Shown piece after piece: positions 57,201 to 64,000 of a DNA stretch of 64,000 nucleotides (positions within the stretch are counted from its first letter, which is position 1; each line of letters starts with the position of its first letter). A program made the position numbers and the translations under genes. The notes under the pieces are model-generated. The model saw only the letters and a list, made by a program, of their open reading frames with translations. It was not told the origin of the DNA and searched no databases. The stretch comes from Ampelomyces quisqualis. Its lineage: Eukaryota; Ascomycota; Dothideomycetes; Pleosporales; Phaeosphaeriaceae. The stretch lies in contig JAGTXZ010000019.1 in the NCBI GenBank assembly GCA_018398575.1, positions 2,170,001-2,234,000 of the forward strand, in the 5' to 3' direction.

Positions 57201-58850
57201 AACTTTGACCCATCAAATCTGGGTGCTTTTGTCCAGCAAGGCCTGTCCCTGGCATTAGCAGGGAAAGTAATTTTGGGAGTCGGTGGGCACAAACCAATGT
57301 AAGCTTCGTTGTAGATGGCGACTAGCTCCTCGCCCCAGTACATGGCAGCTGGATGGGGACTCGCCCTGTGCACTTGTTAGAACATGTTGGGCTACAATAC
57401 ATGCCAAGCAGGACTGATGGTCATACATGATAAGGTTACACATGGCCCGCAGGTCGTTGGACCAAAACTCTATCGGGCCGAGTGGTGTTGCAGCCCAATC
57501 TACTGAGCGAGCAAACTGTATATGGCGGGGTAGGGACGAGGTGAGGGGGAGTCTTGTCCAATCGAAGAAGCCTGTTTCGCCCTGTTGCGAAGGAACCTGA
57601 TCTCTGCGGAACGAGTCAACATCGCCTGCACACTGAGCTCGGAGCACGCACTCATTAGTAAAAGAAGGGGTGTCCTCGATTGAAGACAAATTGATGTCGG
57701 TCGGTTTCTGGAATATGCCAGCGACTTCTTTCGATTTTGGGGCGGCGAAGTTTTCACGATCCCGACGCGCTACTGCGACTGGAGTCACCGGCTTGCGCAC
57801 AACAGAGGACTCAGTACTTCCAAAGTAGTCCAGAGGCTCCCTCTGCCGCAACAAAGAAGACGTTGTGATGAGACTGTTCCCCGAGATAGCGCCCATGGAC
57901 GAGGTCGAGGGGATGGGGAATTCGCTGGGGTCGGTTGCGGGGGTGATGCTGGCCGCGGCATGTATCGGAACGGCTCCAGAAACAACACGCAAACGATTTC
58001 GCAGAGTGTAACAAGACCATATGACGCCACCATGCTCGATAGGAGAAGGATTGGTATCGAGGCTCTCTGCTTGCAGGACGGTGCTCAGGAGCCAATTGCG
58101 GAATTGCGAAGAGGCAAGTGCGGCGCCTGCATCTCGTTGATTCTGGGGCGAGTTGGCTGCGATGAGCGCCCAGGTGGCGGGGCTTGAACGCAGAGCGCCA
58201 TTGGCAAACAGTGTCTGCAGTCCCAAAGACTCGGGGGCATAGTTGGCTGCCTCGGCCACATCGACAATGAAGGTGGGCCGGGTGTCCTGCTCCAGCAACT
58301 CGACAATGCCCACTGAAGCGAGCAGCGCCAGCGGGTCAGTCCGCTCACTCGCCACGCCCGTCGGCGGCGGTGGACTCGGGCCGGTGAAGGTGCCGCGGGC
58401 CAGCGTGACTGTCCTGATGCCGGCGTCCTCTCCATGCGTCTTGCTGAGCATGCTGGCCGCGGCCTCGGAGCTGGAGAAGCGGGCGGGCAGGCGTGGGCGG
58501 GCGGTGCGGGAGGAGAAGAAGAGCGGGCTCGGCGGCTGTGCGTCGGGGCGGGACTGGGCGATGGCGGGGACGCTGAAGCCGTCGAGCGAGTGTCGTGGAT
58601 GGGAGTGGACGCGTCGCCGCTTGTGCAGGGGCTCGCTGGCCGGCGTGTCGGGGGGTGGACCGTGTGGGGGCGCGAAGCCGTCGGCGCGGGGCAAGGGCCT
58701 CTTCCTCGCACCGCCGGCCGTGGTGTGCAGTGGCCGCGGTGCGCCAAGGCCAGGCGGGGCGGCGGGGCGGGGCGGCGGGGGCGGCGGCGGCGGGGGGGTG
58801 CTGGCGGAGGGATGCCGGGCAAAGATGGACGGCGGGTGAAGCTGGGGCAT
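54236..58850 (-). CDS. Hybrid histidine kinase (PAS/GAF sensor, HisKA, HATPase, receiver)
   Basis: Cytosolic two-component sensor kinase feeding a phosphorelay. Seven exons (58850-57427, 57365-57295, 57248-55826, 55771-55570, 55519-55355, 55308-54684, 54633-54236) give 1435 aa. Residues 1-130 are low complexity with a long proline run. A PAS-like module spans about 440-560 (MYWGEELVAIYNEAYIGLAG region), a GAF-like segment about 590-790 (PFILLYSVSDEND), and a second PAS about 815-930 (RMAEYSPAGLFIADHAGRI). The phospho-acceptor His is in ITSHEMRNPLSAI, split by an intron. The ATPase has VLINLTTNAIKFT (N box) and VQDTGRGLSPEE (G1), then GGSGLGLFISREL (G2). The receiver domain begins VLIVEDNLVNQKVL and has its phospho-Asp in VLMDKEMPTMDG. 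No membrane helix is seen. The class of fungal HHK is not certain. Upstream of 58850 the frame stays open but is GC-rich non-coding in character. Confidence 0.88.
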
Positions 58851-59426
58851 AGAGCGAGGGCGGGGGGCGTTGCGGCGAGGGGACTCGGTGCAGCAGCGGG
58901 TGCGCCCAGATGAGATAAGATGAGATCCGATCAGAGCCCATCGAGACCTGGACAGTCGCAGACGCAAACGCACAGCGTCGACGCCCTGGCCCTTCTCGGC
59001 GAAACCTCGGACCGGCATGTCTTCCTCAGCCACTCTCCGCGGGTCCGAGCATCCCTGGCAGCACCTGCAGTGGCTGAGTCCAACATGGCGCATGCCGCTA
59101 ACCAGCCACTGTCCCTCCCGACAGTACCACCGTGACAAGTCTCTCCACCCCCCCTCCCCCCAACCCCACTTATTCACCATCCGTTCGCCATCAACCGTTC
59201 CAAATGAGCAATTGGCTGGCCGCGCGCTGGCTCGTCCCGAGGCGTGTGCCAGACCCCCCAATGCCCCACTGCCTCAAGAGCCCGCCTCATTTGCTTAAAG
59301 CCTGACCGACACCCCGCTCACCGTACCGCCTTGCCCATCAGCCTACTGTCTCTCTCTGTTCATTCCACACAACTACTTTGCCATCAGTCTTGAAATTTCT
59401 CGTCGTCATTCTAACAAGTCGCAGCC
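58851..59426. promoter_or_regulatory. Divergent promoter region between the histidine kinase and the WW protein
   Basis: 576 bp between divergent starts. C-rich tracts (CCCCCCTCCCC near 59148-59160) and CT-rich stretches occur on the WW-protein side. No clear TATA box was seen. Confidence 0.4.
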
Positions 59427-60425
59427 ATGGACTTCCTCAAGAAGAAGATGAGAGAGTTGCTCGACGACGACGACAAGAAACCAGAGAAGAAACCTGAAGA
59501 GGCTTCCAGGGACTCGTCTCATGCTGCACCAGATGCTACTCGTGGAGCATCAGATTCCTTCTACGGTCAGGGTGCGCCGGCCGGAGGCCCTCCTCCACAG
59601 CAGCACGAGTACCCACCTCAGGCTCAAGGCTATCCTCCCCAAGCCCAGGGCTATCCGCCCCAGGGCCAAGGTTACCCCCAGCAAGCCTACCCGCAACAAC
59701 AGCCATATGGCCAAGGACCACCTCCTGTAGGTCCTCCCGCCCCAATGGGAGCACCGCCGCCAATGCCTCCCGGCTGGATGCAGCAGTGGGACCAAAACAG
59801 CCAACGATGGTACTATGTAGAGCAAGCTACCGGCTGTACACAATGGGATCCGCCGGCGCACCTGCCCCCGGGTCCATACGCGCCGCCACCTTCCGGTGCA
59901 CCCTACCAGGCGCCTGGCGGGCATGACGAGCGCGCCTTATTCGGCAACACTCACGGCCACCAGGGACACGACTCCACGCCCTCTGGCGCCGCGACCAACG
60001 AAAAGGAGAAGAAGAAGGACCAGGGTCATTCAACCGCCATGCTCGCTGCAGCAGGTATCGGTGGTGTCGCTGCCGGTGCCTGGATCGGACATGAACTGAG
60101 TAAGTCTTCGTCGCATCCATGCCTGTATATCTCTCCATCAGCTCACCAACACCTCCCAGCCGAAGATGACAACAAGTCCTCGTCAGCAGGATATGCTGCT
60201 GCACCTGCTGCCACCGCAGCGCCCGCTGCTTACGGCGCTCCTCCGCCCGGTGCAGCCGATCCCTATGACCAATCTGCGTATCCCCCACCCGTGCCTACTG
60301 ACGATGCCGACGGCTCGTCCATCTCAAGTAGTGACCGCGAATCGCTCGAGGAGAAGCGTCAGGAGGCTATTGAAGCGCAGCAAGAGTACGAAGAGGAGCT
60401 GCAGGAAGCGTATGATTCGGATTGA
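59427..60425 (+). CDS. WW-domain protein with Pro/Gln/Gly-rich repeats
   Basis: 312 aa when the 60-nt intron 60100-60159 is removed (exons 59427-60099 and 60160-60425). The N-terminal lysine/aspartate segment is MDFLKKKMRELLDDDDKK. Near 55-95 lie imperfect repeats of the YPPQAQG type, then PMPPGWMQQWDQNSQRWYYV and TQWDPP, a WW domain with both tryptophans and the terminal proline (about 113-140). After a Gly/His-rich part comes a short hydrophobic glycine stretch, AMLAAAGIGGVAAGAWIGHE. The C-terminus is an acidic coiled coil (EEKRQEAIEAQQEYEEELQE). The intron has GTAAGT and CAG ends and is a multiple of three without a stop, so retention gives a 332-aa form. WW domains bind proline-rich ligands; the partner is unknown. 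Confidence 0.82.
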   Translation: MDFLKKKMRELLDDDDKKPEKKPEEASRDSSHAAPDATRGASDSFYGQGAPAGGPPPQQHEYPPQAQGYPPQAQGYPPQGQGYPQQAYPQQQPYGQGPPPVGPPAPMGAPPPMPPGWMQQWDQNSQRWYYVEQATGCTQWDPPAHLPPGPYAPPPSGAPYQAPGGHDERALFGNTHGHQGHDSTPSGAATNEKEKKKDQGHSTAMLAAAGIGGVAAGAWIGHELSKSSSHPCLYISPSAHQHLPAEDDNKSSSAGYAAAPAATAAPAAYGAPPPGAADPYDQSAYPPPVPTDDADGSSISSSDRESLEEKRQEAIEAQQEYEEELQEAYDSD

Positions 60426-60728
60426 TTGTATGCAAGCATGAACGGCCGTTGTTCTTCCCTCTGCTGTTAATCAGTACATTTATTAGTCTCATCGTTGGCC
60501 ACATGCTATTACCCCACCACTTGTCAAACTCATTCTTGTGAGGAACGAAATGAACCAAAATAGAATTATGTTGCTGTACCGACCGGGCCTGCCTCAGCCT
60601 GCTGCCTGTCTTTTCCGCCGCGTCCGAGATGTGGGATATATCGCGCGCACAAACGTGTGGATCCATGCATCAAATGACGAAAAAAACAGTGTTCAAACGA
60701 GCGTCTTCGCACTCGATGGCGACTGCGA
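60426..60728. other. Convergent intergenic region between the WW protein and CYSTM genes
   Basis: 303 bp holding both 3' ends. No gene is seen. Confidence 0.5.
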
Positions 60729-61210
60729 TTAACAGCAGCAATCAAAGCAGTCAAGACAACATTCGCACGTCTCGCCGCACAACCAACAACAGCACAACGT
60801 AGCCAGACTGGCGCCATGTAAGTCAACCCGACACACGCAAGGGGTGGAATGAGATGAAGACGTACCAAGCAGCAAGACATCCTCTGTCCTTTTTAGGCGC
60901 TTCCTGTGGCTGTGGGGGGCCGGGGGCGTAATACATCTATCTATTCCAAGCATCATTAGCCACCACCCACCGTCCAAAAACCGAAGACAATGGAAACGTA
61001 CAGGCTGAGGCTGAGGCGGTCCGTATCCCTGTTGTGGAGGAGCGCCGTAGTATCCCGGCTGAGCCTTGCGGTTGTTGTTGATGATACGGCATGTTTTGTT
61101 CCGACGCTAGCTCAAGCCTGCAGCTGGTGTAAATACAATACAGTATGCGAATGAGCGAAGAAGAAAAGTAGTAGGCAAGGGTTCGTATTGACCTGGCCTG
61201 GCCTGGGCAT
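60729..61210 (-). CDS. Small CYSTM-type cysteine-rich membrane protein
   Basis: A short gene of four small exons. The last three are firm: 61106-61002 (contains AQPGYYGAPPQQGYGPPQPQ), 60936-60866 (MYYAPGPPQPQEAPKKDRG, then CLAA) and 60807-60729. Joining the last two yields RGCLAACLATLCCCWLC then GETCECCLDCFDCCC at the C-terminus, the pattern of CYSTM proteins: a Pro/Gln/Tyr/Gly-rich head, a basic KKDRG step, and a cysteine-rich membrane-binding tail. Introns 61001-60937 and 60865-60808 are in phase. The start is uncertain: a first exon at 61210-61193 (MPRPGQ) joins in phase through intron 61192-61107 to give 90 aa. An ATG at about 61092 opens MPYHQQQPQG, which also looks family-like but is in another frame. 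Such proteins are tied to stress tolerance in plants and yeasts; nothing more specific can be said. Confidence 0.65.
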
Positions 61211-62011
61211 CTACTGCCCCCTCTTACACGTTAATACAAGCCCGGCAAACGGCACACGCGAGTTTCAGGAGATGCGCTTCGTTGGACTCCATGCTTGGCT
61301 TTTGCTGCAGCAGCAAGAATAGATTACGCTGAAGGTGTACCACAGTAAGCGCCACAGTTACTAGTGTGGCAGGTGTTCTGACGCTAATGAGCCACGCGCT
61401 GTACCGTTTTATACCCGTGTTCCCATGGCTTGGTATGTGGCGAGGCGCATGCGTTGTTTTCTTGGCCGTGCTTGAGTGGACATGTGAGGTATGCGCGACT
61501 TGATGTTCCATGGCTGCAGTAACTCTTCATGTCTGCATTTACTGTCCAGAACCGAAAGCTCGTGAATGTGACATTCGATGAGATTGTGTCGACACTGTGC
61601 ACAATGTGAAGTGAGGCTTGCTCGACGTATGCATGTATGCCGTTCTTCCCGTGCGCTAATATCGCCAGGCACTCCAAGGTATAGTTGTGGCGCTTACACT
61701 TTACAGGGCAACGATAAGCGGGGCCATTCAGCTGGTGACTCTGCCAACATGTCCATCAACAACATAGCAACGCCAACATGTTTGGGCATAAGCGTTACGA
61801 GCGGTGGACCCAGTCGCTATAGTGTTTGCGAGTTGCGTCCAGCGATGTTCTTTGCATGCTATCCATCACAGTGAGACAGCGGTGAAGCCGTATCTCGGTG
61901 AAAAATCGCGGGCCTATCCGGTACCACTCGCGTAAAGCCGTCGAATGAAGGATATTTGACAGCTGAAGCTTGTATCGGGCAGTTTCGGCAGTCCAGCAAA
62001 CCCTGGCTCGT
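61211..62011. other. Intergenic region, CYSTM promoter and DNA glycosylase 3' side
   Basis: An 801-bp spacer between two minus-strand genes. The minus-strand frames at 61384-61677 overlap each other and have no family features. No gene is supported. Confidence 0.45.
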
Positions 62012-62953
62012 TCAGGCTGCCACTGACTGCTCAGCATCTCCTTCGTTTGCAACTGCTTTCGGCATGAACCTTTTCTCGAGCCTTCTCTTCTGCACCCACG
62101 CGCCGAATGGCTTCCAGATCGCCTCTTTCTCCGCTGGCTTCAAGTTTGCCGCGAGTCCACTCGTGCTCGTTGCCACAAAGACCTTCGCACCTTTCCAAAT
62201 CTCACCTGTGACATCTATGTCGCCCTCGTCATCGACCTTCCCCATGTTGTGCTTCTCGTCCTGCCACCCATATTTGAAGTCAGCCTTGGTCATGTTCTTG
62301 CCATACCGATAACGCCAGACCGATTCCCAAATGCCTTTTCCCACAATGCAAACAGCCTCAGGCTTGTATTTGAGGAATTTGGAATCGAGATTCGCAGTAC
62401 CTGCAGCCATCTCCTCTTTGGACAATTCGGCCGCGTCTTTCGATGGTCGCTCGACAATGTTCGTATTGCCCATACAATACAGGTCAGGTAAGCTCCGATC
62501 CTCTTCAGGTCGCAATCGACGATCCGTGAGCCCCGAAACATAAAGCAGCTTCCAAAAATGGTTTGAAGGGTGAGCATAAGCATGGCCTGCAGCTGCTGTT
62601 TGAACACCAGGATTTGTGCCGACAAAGACGCAGATCAAATTTGGCTCCAGGATGTCGACCAGTGGCGACAAATGTGCGTATTTGGATGGATCCGCATACT
62701 TGCTAGGTGCGCGTCTCTTCTTCCGTCGTGGGGAAGAAGCGATTGCAGTTTCGGCCACATCTGCCTCGACAGGTCTGGTGCGTTTCGCTATGCGCTGTAT
62801 TCGCACTGAGGTGTTCGTGTTTCTCTCTGTGGTTTCTGAATTTTTCGCATACTTGAACTTGCTCAAGCGAGTTTTGAAGACGGCAGCAGCTGCTGCTGCC
62901 CTCTCAGCATCAGAAAGCTCCTGCTCACTCGAGACATCCTGCGCTGAATTCAT
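62012..62953 (-). CDS. G/T(U)-mismatch-specific DNA glycosylase (MUG/TDG family)
   Basis: Base-excision repair enzyme that removes uracil or thymine from mismatches with guanine. A single exon of 313 aa. The N-terminal about 90 residues are basic and low complexity (AAAAAAVFKTRLSKFKYAK and SPRRKKRRAPSKYADPSKY), probably nuclear targeting and DNA binding. The catalytic fold begins LVDILEPNLICVFVGTNPG, then AAAGHAYAHPSNHFWKLLY, the family's active-site strand and helix with the GTNPG motif. The motif near VCIVGKGIWESVWR and the C-terminal FVATSTSGLAANLK correspond to the insertion loop. The ATG at 62953 is the first in the frame. It is the last supported gene in the window. Confidence 0.9.
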   Translation of the reverse strand: MNSAQDVSSEQELSDAERAAAAAAVFKTRLSKFKYAKNSETTERNTNTSVRIQRIAKRTRPVEADVAETAIASSPRRKKRRAPSKYADPSKYAHLSPLVDILEPNLICVFVGTNPGVQTAAAGHAYAHPSNHFWKLLYVSGLTDRRLRPEEDRSLPDLYCMGNTNIVERPSKDAAELSKEEMAAGTANLDSKFLKYKPEAVCIVGKGIWESVWRYRYGKNMTKADFKYGWQDEKHNMGKVDDEGDIDVTGEIWKGAKVFVATSTSGLAANLKPAEKEAIWKPFGAWVQKRRLEKRFMPKAVANEGDAEQSVAA

Positions 62954-64000
62954 GGTCTCGGCCTTTCCTCGACTCTAGCTTGGCAAGTTCATCGTTTCAA
63001 AAGTGCGAGAACGAATTTGTGGGAGAACGAATTTGCGATGGCGACTCGGAGGTGCTGAGGAAAGGGCAAAGTTATGACGTCTGCGCGCGCACGGAAGATT
63101 TGACACGTCATCTCGTGACTTGTATGGTATCGCGCCCGAACCGCGTCGCCGCCACCGACAGACAAACCTCAAACACATGCATCTTTCATCGCACCAAACA
63201 TTCACTACGATGAGCCTTGAGGCAGTGTCAGACCCAGCAGCCTTCGTACTACATCGACGCCAAGAAGCAGGCCTTGCATCTTTCCACCCATACTGCGACC
63301 CAAAGCTATGTCATTATGCGGATTTCTGCGAGATTGGTCATGTGCTCCGGCGAGTAAATGTGCGGTTTTAGCACAAGGAGAACTTGCCGCCAGTGGATTG
63401 GCGGTGCATAGATAACAAGTTGTTAGTGCGTCCGTGTTGTGTAACCTTCGGGATCATATCCCGGCCAACATCAGCCAGTAAAACGTGGTACAGCCTGGGT
63501 CACTCGTCCATGAAGATGTTCTGCCACCAAGCTCATTCGTAGTTCTGGACTCATCTCAGTTACATTGACGACGATGTGATTAGGAAGGAGTTAAGGCGTA
63601 TTTAAAGATCGTAAGGTGGTTTGCAGCACAGTGAACGATCGTTAGTGAGTGTCTGGAAAAGGTCTAGTGCTCGGACATATGTGACCACAAGTATACCTCT
63701 ATCGAACTCATTTTTACGATCCCTAAAAGCTGATATCTTTGCTCAACAAGTGTCCTGCGTAACGCTCAAATCTGCCTCCATTATCCAGAAAGATCAATCC
63801 ATTGTAAAATACTTCAGCTCGACTCGCCAGATAAACCACTATGCCACCCAGTTTTTTCTCGCCGCCAAGTCTTCTCGCAGGAATAACTTATGGATCCTAT
63901 ATATCTTCTGCGGATCTCGTGCAGCAATGAACTGATTCGCCATTTCTGAACGGAAAACTGCAGTGCTCTTCAATGCCAGCTTGAGAATATAGCACAAGTC
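62954..64000. other. Region right of the DNA glycosylase gene, no gene supported
   Basis: About 1.05 kb, including the glycosylase promoter at its left end. The + strand frame at about 63210-63371 (MSLEAVSDPAAFVLHRRQ) is short and unlike known families. The right end is AT-rich. Nothing else is supported. Confidence 0.45.

Noticed and set aside
58850..59261. Upstream extension of the histidine kinase frame by 137 codons
   Set aside because: The extension is GC-rich, lacks domain features and runs into the divergent promoter; the ATG at 58850 is more plausible.
1..64000. CRISPR arrays, rRNA, prophage or bacterial operon features
   Set aside because: None seen; introns, gene families and layout are those of a fungal nucleus.

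Overview
The window is nuclear DNA from a filamentous ascomycete. I infer Pezizomycotina, most likely Dothideomycetes, but the class is a guess. The reasons are many short spliceosomal introns (about 40-90 nt, GTRNGT donors, CTRAY-like branch points, CAG/TAG acceptors), typical fungal families (Zn2Cys6 factor, Crh-type GH16, hybrid histidine kinase with REC, RhoGEF), and a galactosaminogalactan-type gene cluster. Exon junctions below were worked out by eye from splice signals and reading phase, and every multi-exon model given closes in frame.

Left part (1-31 kb), mostly housekeeping: the 5' part of a COMPASS WD40 subunit (Swd1) divergent from RPB1; a Crh-type GH16 cell-wall transglycosylase; a dienelactone hydrolase; an AT-rich gene-poor island (10.4-13.6 kb); an F-box/WD40 protein; a cysteine-rich single-pass membrane protein; an AAA ATPase; an Rtc3-like SBDS-fold protein; a RhoGEF; proteasome chaperone Nas2; Ran GTPase; and a Zn2Cys6 transcription factor.

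Centre (32-54 kb), the part to look at: a galactosaminogalactan (GAG) exopolysaccharide cluster in the order uge3 (UDP-hexose 4-epimerase) - sph3 (GH135) - ega3 (GH114 galactosaminidase) - agd3 (CE18 deacetylase) - gtb3 (very large membrane glycosyltransferase with a PelF-like GT4 domain). From memory this is the gene order in Aspergillus fumigatus. Four of the five genes read as intact. The fifth, sph3, survives only as a relic at 34576-35604. Conserved GH135 blocks can be followed along one strand through all three frames, broken by frame changes and stop codons, and the acidic pair of its active site reads Asp-Lys instead of Asp-Glu. Next to it lies a 2.75 kb gene-poor stretch with a 29-bp tandem repeat. 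The cluster may therefore be decaying, or may work without its usual glycoside hydrolase.

Right part (54-64 kb): a multi-exon hybrid histidine kinase, a WW-domain protein divergent from it, a small CYSTM cysteine-rich protein hidden in four short exons, and a G/T(U)-mismatch DNA glycosylase. The last kilobase has no supportable gene. I saw no CRISPR arrays, rRNA or convincing tRNA genes, or intact transposons.
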